Shown: in pieces, positions 34,483 through 43,519 of the stretch
How positions within the stretch are numbered: the stretch's first letter is position 1
How the letters are laid out: every line of letters starts with the position of its first letter
Assembly: GCA_944324165.1 (NCBI GenBank)
Contig: CALUVG010000004.1
Location: 1 to 64,000 of the forward strand
Length of the DNA stretch: 64,000 nucleotides
Direction: 5' to 3'
From: Candidatus Gastranaerophilales bacterium
GTDB taxonomy: Bacteria; Cyanobacteriota; Vampirovibrionia; Gastranaerophilales; Gastranaerophilaceae
Notes under the pieces: model-generated
Databases searched by the model: none
What the model was told of the DNA's origin: nothing
What the model saw: only the letters and a program-made list of their open reading frames with translations
Position numbers and translations under genes: made by a program

Positions 34483-34519
34483 ATTACAAAATACCACCTT
34501 ATGGCAGGTCTTTTGTAAT
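34483..34519 (+). promoter_or_regulatory. Inverted repeat (possible operator or leader hairpin)
   Basis: ATTACAAAA (34483-34491) and TTTTGTAAT (34511-34519) are perfectly complementary, with a smaller ACC/GGT pair between them. TATAAT and AAAGGAG for the next gene lie 50-70 bases downstream. It could be an operator, or a terminator-like hairpin without a clear U-run. Confidence 0.35.
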
Positions 34520-34593
34520 AATACTTTATATTACTCTTATTTATAGCAAATTTTTTTATCAGGATATTTTATAATTTTAGAAAGGAGTATCTT

Positions 34594-34905
34594 ATGCCTA
34601 TAACACCAGTTATGCCTTACAATTATATGACCTCAGCACAAAAAATTGTTACACCGCAAAAGCCGCAAGTTCAACCTAAATCTCCAGAAGCATTTGAGGG
34701 AGAAGGAAAACTACTAAAAGAAGTGTATGATAGTTACATGAAAAACGCAGGCGGATTCCAGAATATTAACGGTCAAAGAGTGCATGTTACAACTGTTCTG
34801 CACATTGATAAAAGTGCCCAAATGGCTGCTCTTGCCGTTGAAAAACGTTTACAAGAACTTGGAATTTTACCACCACCGCAGAACAATACACAAATGATTT
34901 ATTAG
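34594..34905 (+). CDS. Small hypothetical protein with N-terminal F-x-G motif
   Basis: 103 residues. Pro/Gln/Lys-rich leader ending A33-F34-E-G36, then a compact domain with 'YDSYMKNAGGF' and a helical end. No family recognised. AAAGGAG in front, a bidirectional terminator behind. The promoter TATAAT lies about 25 bases ahead of the start. Confidence 0.65.
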   Translation: MPITPVMPYNYMTSAQKIVTPQKPQVQPKSPEAFEGEGKLLKEVYDSYMKNAGGFQNINGQRVHVTTVLHIDKSAQMAALAVEKRLQELGILPPPQNNTQMIY

Positions 34906-34928
34906 AATTTTAATTTAATAAATATATA

Positions 34929-34962
34929 AAAAAGCAATGCCATTTCTGACATTGCTTTTTAT
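34929..34962. terminator. Bidirectional terminator
   Basis: AAAAAGCAATG / CATTGCTTTTT stem with a 10-base loop, A-run on one side and T-run on the other, between convergent genes (the 103-residue protein and PFOR). Confidence 0.8.
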
Positions 34963-34979
34963 TATTAAATCAATGAATT

Positions 34980-37900
34980 TTATTTCATCAATTCGCCGAC
35001 TGCTTTGTATACAGCCATACGTTTTGCAGCATCTTCTTCTGCTTGCGTATAAAGTGCTTCAGCAGCTTCAGGATTTGTTTTCATCAGAGATTTATAACGA
35101 CCTTCAGATCTGATGAATTCCTGATAACTTCCCTTAGGATCTTTAGCATCCCAGGTGAATGGCTGTTCATTTTCTGGGTTGTATCTGTAAAGCGGGAAGT
35201 AACCTGCTTCAACCGCACGTTTTTGTTCGGTTTGAGTTTTAGACATATCAATACCGTGTGCGATACAAGGAGCGTAAGCGAATATGATTGACGGACCTTT
35301 GTAAGCTTCAGCTTCCTGGAACGCTTTAAGAGTTTGAGCTCTGTCAGCCCCGAGGGCAACTGATGCTACGTATACATAGCCGTAAGACATACTCATCAAG
35401 CCCATATTTTTCTTATATGTTCTCTTACCGCCGGTAGCGAATTTAGCTACAGCTCCGGTAGGTGTTGATTTAGATGCCTGACCGCCGGTATTTGAATAAA
35501 CTTCCGTATCAAGTACAAGAATGTTTACATCCTGGTTTTGAGCTAGTACGTGGTCAATACCGCCGTATCCGATATCGTTTGCCCATCCGTCACCACCGAT
35601 AATCCAAACAGATTTATCAGTAAAGTAGTCTTGAAGTTCTCTAACTTTTGCCAAATCAGGGCATTCAGCATCCTTGTATTTAGCAAGAACTTCTTTTGCT
35701 TTATCTTGAGCTTTGTGAGCTTCTTCTGTTTTTGAATTATCAAAGTGAGACATAGCTTCTTCCAAAGCTGCCTTCAAATCAGCCGGAGTTTTTTCGTTAG
35801 AAAGAACTTTTTCAACATAAGTTTTCAAAGTTTCTCTGTTTTGATCTACTGCTAATCTCATACCGAAACCAAATTCAGCATTGTCTTCAAACAATGAGTT
35901 AGCCCATGCCGGACCTCTTCCTTCTTTGTTTGTCGTGTAAGGAATAGTCGGGAAGGTACCTGAGTAGATTGAAGAACAACCGGTTGCGTTAGCAACGATC
36001 ATGTTTTCGCCAAATAATTGAGAAACAAGTTTAACGTATGGAGTTTCACCACAACCTGCGCAGGCGCCGGAGAATTCAAATAATGGTTTTCTAAGCATTG
36101 CCCCTTTGATAGTTTTGGTTGTATTTTTACCCATTACATTGTCAGGTAATGCATCAAAGAATTCTTCGTTTTCCATTTCACAAGCGGCTTCTTCTTTTTC
36201 AATAGAAGACCATGTGAGAGCTGCTTTTTCAGGATTTTTAGCCATTGGACATTGGTCAATACAAACGCCGCAGCCTGTACAATCCTTGCAGTAAACTTGT
36301 ACTTTGAATTTTTCACCGTGATCGTTTGGTTTAGCATCAACAGTGTTGAATGATGCAGGAGCATCTTTCAGATCATCAGCTTCAATCAATTTAGTTCTGA
36401 TTGCAGCGTGAGGACAAGCAGATGCACAGATACCGCATTGAATACAGAATTCAGAATTCCAGTGAGGAACACGAGGAGCGATTCCGCGTTTTTCAAGACA
36501 AGCTGTGCCAGTCGGGATTACGCCGTCATTTGACATTGCTGATACAGGAATATCATCGCCTTTTTGTCTCATTGAAGGTTCGATGATTTTCTTAGCAAAG
36601 TCAGATGCATCATCCGGAATTAATTTAACATCATCAACGCATCCTACGCCGTCAAGAGTTGCCGGAACAGGTACTTCCTGACAAGCATCAACTGCTGCGT
36701 CAATAAGTGCCAGGTTCATATTAACAACGTCATCGCCTTTTTTCTTGAAGGTTTTCTTCGTCATTTCTCTCATACCTTCAAGAGCTTGTTCAAACGGAAT
36801 AATTCCTGAAACTTTGAAGTATGCAACCATCATAACTGTGTTTGCACCTTTTCCGCGTAAACCAGGCTGTTGTTCAATAAGTTTTTCTGCATCAACGTTG
36901 TAGAATTTGATTTTCTTATCAATAATTGTTTTTTGCATATCGCGTGTAAGATGTGCGAATGCTTCTTCTTTTGTATAAGGGCTGTTGAGCAGGAATGTTC
37001 CGCCCTCTTTAATACCTTTTAACAAATCATATCTGCCAATGTATGCATGAGCAGAGCATGATACAAAGTCAGGAGCTGTAATAAGGTAAGTTGATTTAAT
37101 CGGTTTGTCGCCGAATCTTAAGTGAGAAACGGTTACGCCGAATGATTTTTTAGAGTCATAAGCAAAGTATGCCTGAGCATCTTTGTTTGTATATTGACCG
37201 ATAATTTTAATTGAGTTTTTGTTAGCCCCAACTGTACCGTCGGATCCTAAGCCCCAGAACATACAGTTTGTAGTGCCTTCAGGTTCTGTTACGATGTGTT
37301 CTTCAACCTTTAATGATTTGTGTGTAACATCGTCTTCAATACCAACGGTAAATCCGTGGAATCCGTTGTTTTCAGCGTGTTTGTAAACAGCTAATACCAT
37401 TGACGGAGTGAATTCTTTTGAAGATAATCCGTAACGTCCGCCGATTACTCTTATATCGTTGTTTTCAAGAGCTGCTACAACGTCTAAGTATAAAGGTTCA
37501 CCGATTGATCCAGGTTCTTTAGTTCTGTCAAGAACAGTAATACGTTTAACAGTTTTTGGCAGAGCTTCATTAAAGCGTTTAACGTCGAATGGTCTATACA
37601 GTCTTACTTTAACCAAACCGTATTTAGTACCGCGTTTTGCGTTCAGGTATTCAATAGTTTCTTCTATTGTTTCGCAGCCTGATCCCATTGCAACGATTAC
37701 ATCAGTTGCATCAGGAGCCCCGACATAATCAAACGGATGATATTGTCTGCCTGTTACAGCAGCAACTTTATCCATGTATTCCTGAACAATGTCAGGCACC
37801 ATGTCATAATATTTATTAACAGTTTCACGCCCCTGGAAGTATACATCAGTATTTTGTGCACCGACTTTGCAAATAGGAGCTTCCGGTCTCATTGCTCTGT

Positions 37901-38513
37901 TTTTGAATTCTTCAATGTATTTTGGTTCAACAAGTTTTGCAATATCTTCGTAAGAAATTTCTTCGATTTTGTGAACTTCGTGTGATGTTCTGAAACCGTC
38001 AAAGAATTGCAAGAACGGAACTTTTGCTTTGTAAGTAGCTAAATGTGCAACTAAAGCCAAATCCATTTCTTCTTGAACAGAGTTAGCTGCAAGCATTGCA
38101 TAACCTGTGTTACGGCATCCCATAACGTCTGAATGGTCGCCGAAAATTGATAATGATTGTGCAGCTATAGCACGAGCAGCAACGTGAATAACTGAAGGCA
38201 GCATTTCACCTGCTATTTTGTGCATTACAGGGATCATCAACAATAAACCTTGAGATGCTGTGTAAGTTGAAGTTAAAGAACCTGCAGCTAAAGCACCGTG
38301 AACTGCCCCTGCAGCCCCTGCTTCAGATTGCATTTCAGCAACTCTCACTTCTTTACCCCAGATGTTTTGTTTGTGTTGTGATGCCCATTCATCAATCCAC
38401 TCACCCATTGTAGATGAAGGAGTGATAGGATAAATAGCGGAAACTTCGCTCAATGCATAGGCAATATGCGCGGCAGCGTAGTTACCGTCTACTGTTATAG
38501 TTTTACCTGGCAT
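34980..38513 (-). CDS. nifJ: Pyruvate:ferredoxin (flavodoxin) oxidoreductase
   Basis: 1177 residues, single-chain PFOR. It oxidises pyruvate with CoA to acetyl-CoA and CO2, reducing ferredoxin, the central step of this fermentative cell. N-terminal domain I 'TVDGNYAAAHIAYALSEV..YPITPSS'; 4Fe-4S motifs 'CIQCGICASACP' and 'CTGCGVCIDQCP'; a further Cys pair 'CAGCGETPYVKL' and the TPP domain 'GGDGWANDIGYGGIDH'. A very strong AGAAGGAGG site. Promoter boxes near 38560-38600 and a palindrome that could be a Rex site further out. It would pair with the ferredoxin at 59.7 kb and take pyruvate from serine dehydratase. Confidence 0.98.
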   Translation of the reverse strand: MPGKTITVDGNYAAAHIAYALSEVSAIYPITPSSTMGEWIDEWASQHKQNIWGKEVRVAEMQSEAGAAGAVHGALAAGSLTSTYTASQGLLLMIPVMHKIAGEMLPSVIHVAARAIAAQSLSIFGDHSDVMGCRNTGYAMLAANSVQEEMDLALVAHLATYKAKVPFLQFFDGFRTSHEVHKIEEISYEDIAKLVEPKYIEEFKNRAMRPEAPICKVGAQNTDVYFQGRETVNKYYDMVPDIVQEYMDKVAAVTGRQYHPFDYVGAPDATDVIVAMGSGCETIEETIEYLNAKRGTKYGLVKVRLYRPFDVKRFNEALPKTVKRITVLDRTKEPGSIGEPLYLDVVAALENNDIRVIGGRYGLSSKEFTPSMVLAVYKHAENNGFHGFTVGIEDDVTHKSLKVEEHIVTEPEGTTNCMFWGLGSDGTVGANKNSIKIIGQYTNKDAQAYFAYDSKKSFGVTVSHLRFGDKPIKSTYLITAPDFVSCSAHAYIGRYDLLKGIKEGGTFLLNSPYTKEEAFAHLTRDMQKTIIDKKIKFYNVDAEKLIEQQPGLRGKGANTVMMVAYFKVSGIIPFEQALEGMREMTKKTFKKKGDDVVNMNLALIDAAVDACQEVPVPATLDGVGCVDDVKLIPDDASDFAKKIIEPSMRQKGDDIPVSAMSNDGVIPTGTACLEKRGIAPRVPHWNSEFCIQCGICASACPHAAIRTKLIEADDLKDAPASFNTVDAKPNDHGEKFKVQVYCKDCTGCGVCIDQCPMAKNPEKAALTWSSIEKEEAACEMENEEFFDALPDNVMGKNTTKTIKGAMLRKPLFEFSGACAGCGETPYVKLVSQLFGENMIVANATGCSSIYSGTFPTIPYTTNKEGRGPAWANSLFEDNAEFGFGMRLAVDQNRETLKTYVEKVLSNEKTPADLKAALEEAMSHFDNSKTEEAHKAQDKAKEVLAKYKDAECPDLAKVRELQDYFTDKSVWIIGGDGWANDIGYGGIDHVLAQNQDVNILVLDTEVYSNTGGQASKSTPTGAVAKFATGGKRTYKKNMGLMSMSYGYVYVASVALGADRAQTLKAFQEAEAYKGPSIIFAYAPCIAHGIDMSKTQTEQKRAVEAGYFPLYRYNPENEQPFTWDAKDPKGSYQEFIRSEGRYKSLMKTNPEAAEALYTQAEEDAAKRMAVYKAVGELMK

Positions 38514-38605
38514 AATAACCTCCTTCTTAAATATGCTATTACTTAATTTATAACTATACCATTACATGATAATACAAACATATGATTATGACAAAAAATA
38601 ATCTG

Positions 38606-38622
38606 TGTAAATTTATGTTACA
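38606..38622. promoter_or_regulatory. Candidate redox-regulator operator between nifJ and the F-x-G gene
   Basis: TGTAA-N7-TTACA inverted repeat (38606-38622). It lies in the 188-bp divergent region, overlapping the -35 (TTACAA) of a plus-strand promoter whose -10 is TATAAC at about 38641. Rex-type operators are TTGTNAN6TNACAA-like; this is a relaxed match, so Rex control of nifJ is only a suggestion. Confidence 0.3.
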
Positions 38623-38701
38623 ATTTGTCTGATAAAAATTATAACAGGTAAATTTTGATATTTACGGACGTTGATATTTTTGAAAAGATAAGGATGAAAT
38701 T

Positions 38702-39910
38702 ATGAATATACAATTAATTACCCCAAAATTTACACAGCAGTGGATGCAAAAAGATCGTGTATCAGCACAGCCTTACCGGAGCAATTATTCATGCAATCTG
38801 GCTGGCGATACAGTAAGTTTCTCCGGTAAAGCTAAAATGATGCAGCAAGCTACCAATACAATATCAGATGTTATTGAGGCTAAGGTGGAGCGAGAAAAAG
38901 AAAGAATGTCTCGTATTGCCACTACATATCTTGATGCGCTTGAATCTATTGCTAATGCATTAAAAGATGACGGCATTTCATTTGATCGAGCTTATTGCGA
39001 ATTAAATCCTGTCAAGTCTCCTAAATCTTATACTTCAAAAATCGTTCGTTCAGGATCTTTTAAGGTGCCGGATGCAATTAGAGCAACTTTATATTCTAAA
39101 AATCCTTATGATTTATCAATTCTTAATGACAAAATACTTCCTGAAATGCAAAAACGCGGATATATTTTAGCACAGACTGATGTAAGACATGAAGAATTGC
39201 TAAAACGCGGTTATTTGACCCCTCCGGGCGGAAATCTTAAAACGGCGATGGTTTATGAATTGCCGGATTTGGATATAAGACTTGAAGATGCACGGGATAG
39301 TATTGAATATCTGGCTCCTGAATTGAGATATAGCATTAGTAAACCTCAAAAATCCGGTTATGAGGATATTCAAATGCGTTTTGTACGGGAATTTGATAAA
39401 AAGAAAAATCCGGTTCAGCATGAGTTGATAATTCTTTTTGGTCCAAACTATGCAAAAGCAAAACATATTGAATCAGAAAAAGTGTACAGTAATTTGAGAA
39501 ATTTTGGAGAACTTCATATGAAATTTGATGATCAAACTCTGGGCTCTCATTCTCAAAAGGCTGCAAGATACGTAGATTTAATTAAAGAAATGTTTGTAGG
39601 TAAAGTTTCTAAAAAATTGTTCTTGAATGCTAAAAATAAAGATCTTTATGATATTCAAGAGGAAATTCCTATTAAGTTCAGCGAAGACGACAAAAATTTA
39701 TTTAATACTTATTTTGCAGGTTTACAAGATAGATTGCGTTCTTGCTATGCGGAACAAAAGAAAAATGCTAAACCTAGTGAGCTGGCTCTCAAGGAGCTTA
39801 TGAATAACCAGCGGCATGACAGAACTTTATTAAATAAAATACAGGAAGGACTTTCTGAAGCTATTGAATACTTTAATTACAGAACAGGTATAAAAGAAAC
39901 TAAATCTTAA
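38702..39910 (+). CDS. F-x-G leader protein with a possible RelA/SpoT-like nucleotidyltransferase fold
   Basis: 402 residues. Polar leader to S39-F40-S-G42-K. Helical region 45-105, then 'SYTSKIVRSGSFKVPDAIRATLYSK' and 'GYEDIQMRFVRE' followed by 'HELIILFG'. These segments echo the order in RelA/SpoT synthetase domains (a SY.S..R..K..D..R block, then GY.diQ, then ElqI). Catalytic identity is not certain, and no hydrolase HD domain is present. C-terminal 330-400 helical. AAGGATG site. It overlaps the convergent rRNA methyltransferase gene by 11 bases. Confidence 0.55.
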   Translation: MNIQLITPKFTQQWMQKDRVSAQPYRSNYSCNLAGDTVSFSGKAKMMQQATNTISDVIEAKVEREKERMSRIATTYLDALESIANALKDDGISFDRAYCELNPVKSPKSYTSKIVRSGSFKVPDAIRATLYSKNPYDLSILNDKILPEMQKRGYILAQTDVRHEELLKRGYLTPPGGNLKTAMVYELPDLDIRLEDARDSIEYLAPELRYSISKPQKSGYEDIQMRFVREFDKKKNPVQHELIILFGPNYAKAKHIESEKVYSNLRNFGELHMKFDDQTLGSHSQKAARYVDLIKEMFVGKVSKKLFLNAKNKDLYDIQEEIPIKFSEDDKNLFNTYFAGLQDRLRSCYAEQKKNAKPSELALKELMNNQRHDRTLLNKIQEGLSEAIEYFNYRTGIKETKS

Positions 39911-41249
39911 TTATGGCGACATTTTCAATATGAAAACTGTGACAGAACATATCAAAAGGCTGAATGCTTTCAACGCGGCAGCCTTTTTCTGTTAAGTATT
40001 GCAAATCGCGAGCCAGAGTTGCAGGATTACAACTGACATAAATAATAGTGTCTTTTCCAAGTCTTAAGGCTTCATCAAGAGATTCTTTCGTGCAGCCTTT
40101 TCGCGGAGGATCAAGTATAATTACGTCAAATTTTCTTTTTTCCTTCGCGAAAAATTTTGCAGCATCCATATTATTTATTTCAACATTTGTTATATTATTT
40201 AACTCTACAGATTTTTCTGCGAGTTTACATGAGTCTGAATTTTCTTCTACGCTTACGACTTTTTTGCAAACATCAGATACGCATATACCGAAAGCAGTAA
40301 TTCCTGCATAGGCATCCAGAACAAGCGGGTGAGAAAAGTTATTTTCAATATAATTTTTTACATAACGAAAAATATTTTCTGCACTTTTCGGATTGACCTG
40401 AAAAAATGTATTTGCTCCTATATAAAATCTTTTATCAAGAATTTTTTCTTCAATAAATTCTTTGCCGCAAACGCATTTGGTATTTTGTCCCATAATAACA
40501 TTTGTTTTTGAAGAATTTAGATTTATGCAGACTCCGGAAACTTCAGGCAGGTTGTCGTAAATATATTTGGCAAAATTAATTAATTTTTGGGGAATATTTT
40601 TTGAATTAACAACAAGTACGACTAAATTTTCCTCCGTTGCTGCAGAATTTCTTATAATAATATGGCGCAATTCTCCTGAATGTGTTTTTTCTTCGTAGCC
40701 TGTAATCTTAAATTCCGGCGCTTTTTCTCTGACAAATTCAATTATTTTGTCGCATATTTCCGGCTGAATCGGGCAATATTTAATATTTACAAGGTCATGA
40801 GACTGAGGCTTGTAATAACCGGCAACCAGGCGTTTGGAAACTTTTGTCTGAGAGACCGGATATTGAATTTTATGTCTGAATGATTTTGTTTGCGGGCTGG
40901 GAACAGGAAGTGGAATATCAATATTAAGATGTGCAATTTTTTGTATTGCATCCTGAACAATTTCTCGTTTTAGCTCTAATTGATAATTGTACTCTATAAA
41001 TTGCAGCTGGCATGCTCCGCAGACCTTTTGCATCGGGCAGAATGGTTTAATCCTGTGTTGAGAAGGGGTGAGTATTTCAAGAGGTATTGCGTTTGCAAAA
41101 TTTTTGTTTATTCTTGTAATCTTAATTTTTGCAATATCCTGCGGGCACACATTTTCGACAAAAATAACAAAGCCGTCGACTTTTGCAATGCCGTATCCGA
41201 GATTTGAGAGTTTTTCAATACTTACAACCAGTTCATCATTCTTTTGCAT
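39900..41249 (-). CDS. rlmD: 23S rRNA (uracil-C5)-methyltransferase, RumA/RlmD family
   Basis: 449 residues. TRAM domain at the N-terminus, then a 4Fe-4S cluster set of Cys in 'FCPMQKVCGACQLQ' plus 'KYCPIQPE', an SAM-binding 'VLDAYAGITAFGI', and the catalytic 'ILDPPRKGCTKES' and 'VSCNPATLARDL' (nucleophilic Cys). It methylates U1939 and/or U747 of 23S rRNA; in many non-enteric bacteria a single enzyme (RlmCD) does both. ATG six bases after TG-C-TACAAT, no Shine-Dalgarno. Confidence 0.93.
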   Translation of the reverse strand: MQKNDELVVSIEKLSNLGYGIAKVDGFVIFVENVCPQDIAKIKITRINKNFANAIPLEILTPSQHRIKPFCPMQKVCGACQLQFIEYNYQLELKREIVQDAIQKIAHLNIDIPLPVPSPQTKSFRHKIQYPVSQTKVSKRLVAGYYKPQSHDLVNIKYCPIQPEICDKIIEFVREKAPEFKITGYEEKTHSGELRHIIIRNSAATEENLVVLVVNSKNIPQKLINFAKYIYDNLPEVSGVCINLNSSKTNVIMGQNTKCVCGKEFIEEKILDKRFYIGANTFFQVNPKSAENIFRYVKNYIENNFSHPLVLDAYAGITAFGICVSDVCKKVVSVEENSDSCKLAEKSVELNNITNVEINNMDAAKFFAKEKRKFDVIILDPPRKGCTKESLDEALRLGKDTIIYVSCNPATLARDLQYLTEKGCRVESIQPFDMFCHSFHIENVAIIKI

Positions 41250-41264
41250 ATGCTAATTGTAGCA
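41250..41264 (-). promoter_or_regulatory. Extended -10 promoter of the rRNA methyltransferase gene (leaderless)
   Basis: TG-C-TACAAT, TAGCAT, ATG. No ribosome site between. Confidence 0.6.
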
Positions 41265-41271
41265 TGGATTT

Positions 41272-41946
41272 TTAATTTAATGTCATGTTGTTTTGACACC
41301 AGTCTATCAGTTCTTTGTATGATTGTTCGATTTGTTCTTTGCTGTAGTTTTTTATTGAATTTTTATTTATGCAGGTTTGTAAAATTTTATAATCTTGATT
41401 ATCTAAATTTTTTAATAATTCTTTTTTAGTCAGTATATATTTATTAGTTTGTAAAAAATATTTAGCTTGAAGTATATAAAAAGTCATTTTGTATAAATTT
41501 ATCAGAGATGTATTGTGGTTGTTTTGATACAAAAATGAATGGCAGGTTTGATGATATAAAGTTTCGACTCCTGTTTTTACTGAAGTTTGTAAATCTTGAA
41601 TAGAAGGCGGAGAAATTATGGCTTTTATATCGCCATAAATATTTTTAGTTTCATGGTAAAACTGAAAAAGATCTGGTTTAGACCAGTTTTTAATTTCAGT
41701 TTCACCGGATATAAAGCCGCAGCACTTTTCTTTAAAAGGCATTGTTTCTATAATCTTTTTATATTGTTTCAATTCGTTTATTGTTAACTTTTTCAGTATT
41801 ACTATTAAATCTATATCGCTTGTTTCATCAGCCTCAAGCCGCCTATAGCTGCCATGATAGCCTATATACAGCAAATTATCATTAAATTCATTTTGTATTT
41901 TATTTTGTATCAGATCAAGCCAGAGTTCCGGATTAAAATTTTTCAT
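41272..41946 (-). CDS. Nucleotidyltransferase-domain protein
   Basis: 224 residues. N-terminal 'GYHGSYRR' then 'ETSDIDLIVIL' is the GS..R/SD-x-D pattern of the polymerase-beta-type (minimal nucleotidyltransferase) fold. C-terminal ~100 residues are helical and Lys/Asn/Gln rich, like HEPN-style partners, but no R-x4-6-H motif stands out. No antitoxin-like neighbour. ATG six bases after TG-C-TAGACT, no Shine-Dalgarno. Substrate unknown (antibiotic, nucleotide or protein). Confidence 0.7.
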   Translation of the reverse strand: MKNFNPELWLDLIQNKIQNEFNDNLLYIGYHGSYRRLEADETSDIDLIVILKKLTINELKQYKKIIETMPFKEKCCGFISGETEIKNWSKPDLFQFYHETKNIYGDIKAIISPPSIQDLQTSVKTGVETLYHQTCHSFLYQNNHNTSLINLYKMTFYILQAKYFLQTNKYILTKKELLKNLDNQDYKILQTCINKNSIKNYSKEQIEQSYKELIDWCQNNMTLN

Positions 41947-41961
41947 ATAGAAAGTCTAGCA
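41947..41961 (-). promoter_or_regulatory. Extended -10 promoter of the nucleotidyltransferase gene (leaderless)
   Basis: TG-C-TAGACT, TTCTAT, ATG. The hexamer is weaker than others of the set, but the TG and the spacing match. Confidence 0.45.
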
Positions 41962-42042
41962 TAATTTATTTGTAATATCTATAATTTAATGAATATGGGA
42001 AATTGCTTAAATTTAGTTGATGAAATATGAATTAAAAAAAAC

Positions 42043-42069
42043 AAAAAAGAGCCTTTTCGGCTCTTTTTA
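42043..42069. terminator. Hairpin beside the displaced tRNA-Val 3' end copy
   Basis: AAAAAAGAGCC / GGCTCTTTTT stem with a short TTTTC loop. On the minus strand it directly follows the copied tRNA end, as the terminator at 42254 follows the intact tRNA. It may be the original tRNA-Val terminator. Confidence 0.7.
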
Positions 42070-42072
42070 GAA

Positions 42073-42309
42073 ATGGTGGGCGTTAGAAGACTGTCTTGGA
42101 TTTTCTTCACGCTCGAATAGTTTCGCAAAAGAACCTTCGGTTCAAAATTGCTCAATATTCTCGCTACCCGGACTAGCTCACATTTGTTCGCATCGTCCGT
42201 CCGAAAATCCGCTCGAACTTTAAAGTAATGTTCTCGCTGTCAAAACACTCACCATAAAAAGAGGATAGGAAATACCCTATCCTCTTTTTATGGTGGGCGT
42301 TAGAAGACT
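42073..42309. mobile_element. ~217-bp insertion flanked by a duplication of the tRNA-Val 3' end
   Basis: A 20-bp copy of the tRNA-Val 3' end (42073-42092) matches 42290-42309 perfectly, including the CCA complement. Beyond the copy the sequence becomes GTCTTGG, exactly where the real tRNA has its T-loop CGAA. The 17.2-kb repeats break tRNA-Arg(CCG) at the same place and with the same GTCTTG. The interior has short hairpins (GAACCTTCGGTTC) and several GCTCGAA. No coding frame. Mobility is inference from the att-like duplication. Confidence 0.55.
42254..42290 (-). terminator. Terminator of tRNA-Val
   Basis: Stem AAAAAGAGGATAGG / CCTATCCTCTTTTT around AAATAC, immediately 3' of the tRNA on the minus strand, with T-run. 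Confidence 0.8.
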
Positions 42310-42366
42310 CGAACTTCTGACCCTCTCCTTGTAAGGGAGACGCTCTACCAACTGAGCTAAACGCCC
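42291..42366 (-). tRNA. tRNA-Val (anticodon TAC)
   Basis: Acceptor GGGCGTT/AACGCCC, D-arm GCTC/GAGC, anticodon arm TCTCC-CTTACAA-GGAGA (TAC), T-arm AGAAG-TTCGAGT-CTTCT, discriminator A and an encoded CCA. It decodes GUN, chiefly GUA. It is the only tRNA in the window with CCA encoded. Confidence 0.96.
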
Positions 42367-42432
42367 GCTTTCGACATTTTTTATACTAGTATAAAGATTA
42401 TTCATTGTCAACCCTCTTGTTTGAAATTTTAT

Positions 42433-42458
42433 TGAAACTTTTTCACCTTACGCGCGTC
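42433..42458 (+). promoter_or_regulatory. Candidate ECF-sigma promoter of the primary sigma gene
   Basis: TGAAAC (42433-42438), exactly 16 bases, CGTC (42455-42458). This is the consensus of sigma-W/X-type ECF promoters (TGAAAC-N16-CGTA/C). It would start transcription ~42465, giving a 45-base leader with GAGGGA before the rpoD ATG. No ordinary -35/-10 pair is evident in the same stretch. Confidence 0.45.
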
Positions 42459-42509
42459 TGTCTCTATATCAGATTAGTTTTATTCGTTTAAATTAGTGAG
42501 GGATTTAGA

Positions 42510-43496
42510 ATGGTGGCTAATATTAAAATGCAAAACGATGATACTTCTTTGTTTAAGGATTTAACATATAATCATTTGTCTGAAGATGAGTCCTTAGAAC
42601 AGGTGGAACTTGATGAGGATTTAGAAGAACCTAAAACTTTTAACTCAATCTCACACGATGATGATATCTTGCAAATGTACTTAAAAGACATTGGCAAAAT
42701 AAAACTGCTTTCCGCAAAAGATGAAAAGGCACTTGGTAAACAAATAAAAGAGGGCGGTAAAACTTATGAGGCAGAGATTGCTAAAAGAAAACTTGTTCAG
42801 GCAAATTTACGCCTTGTGGTAAGTATTGCAAAAAAATATGTCGGGCAAGGCGTTCTGTTTATGGATCTTGTACAGGAAGGGTCTCTCGGGCTGATTAAGG
42901 CTGCAGAAAGATTTGACTATTCCAAAAATTTCAGATTTTCGACATACGCAACCTGGTGGATTAAACAAACAATTATCCGCGCAATTTCTAACAGTTCAAG
43001 AACTATAAGAATTCCTGTTCATATGGCAGACAAAATAAGAAAATATAAACGTACTTATACTACTCTGTCTTTTGAATTGGGACGCGAACCAACCGATTTT
43101 GAAATAGCTTCTAAAATGGAAATTACTCCTAAAAAACTGGTTTCAATAAAAAAATCTATCCTTAAAGAACCTATAAGTCTTGAAACTCCGGTTACTGAGG
43201 ATTTGAATGTTGGGGATTACATTGAGGACAAAAGCTATAGATCTCCGGAAGTCCAAACAGGTAATAATGCACTTCGAGGAAGTATTAATGAACTGTTGCA
43301 GGGACTTGAAGAGCGAGAAAAACTTATTATTAATAATCGTTTTGGCATAAATGGAGAGATTCCTAAAACTCTTGAACAATTAGGAAAGATTATGGGCTAT
43401 TCTAAAGAAAGAATACGGCAATTAGAAGAATCCGCATTAAACAAAATTCGTGAAACAAGAGAGTTACTACACTTTAAAGATTTTATTGAAGATTAA
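42510..43496 (+). CDS. rpoD: RNA polymerase sigma factor, RpoD/SigA family
   Basis: 328 residues. A short acidic N-terminus, region 1.2 '[24 protein letters not shown]', region 2 '[41 protein letters not shown]', region 3 '[14 protein letters not shown]', and region 4 with '[29 protein letters not shown]'. It lacks the long region 1.1, as do cyanobacterial group 1/2 sigmas. Primary sigma is most likely; a close group-2 paralogue is possible. GAGGGA site. An ECF-like promoter precedes it and a terminator follows. Confidence 0.92.
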   Translation: MVANIKMQNDDTSLFKDLTYNHLSEDESLEQVELDEDLEEPKTFNSISHDDDILQMYLKDIGKIKLLSAKDEKALGKQIKEGGKTYEAEIAKRKLVQANLRLVVSIAKKYVGQGVLFMDLVQEGSLGLIKAAERFDYSKNFRFSTYATWWIKQTIIRAISNSSRTIRIPVHMADKIRKYKRTYTTLSFELGREPTDFEIASKMEITPKKLVSIKKSILKEPISLETPVTEDLNVGDYIEDKSYRSPEVQTGNNALRGSINELLQGLEEREKLIINNRFGINGEIPKTLEQLGKIMGYSKERIRQLEESALNKIRETRELLHFKDFIED

Positions 43497-43519
43497 TATT
43501 CCTCGAGTTATGTCTTTAT

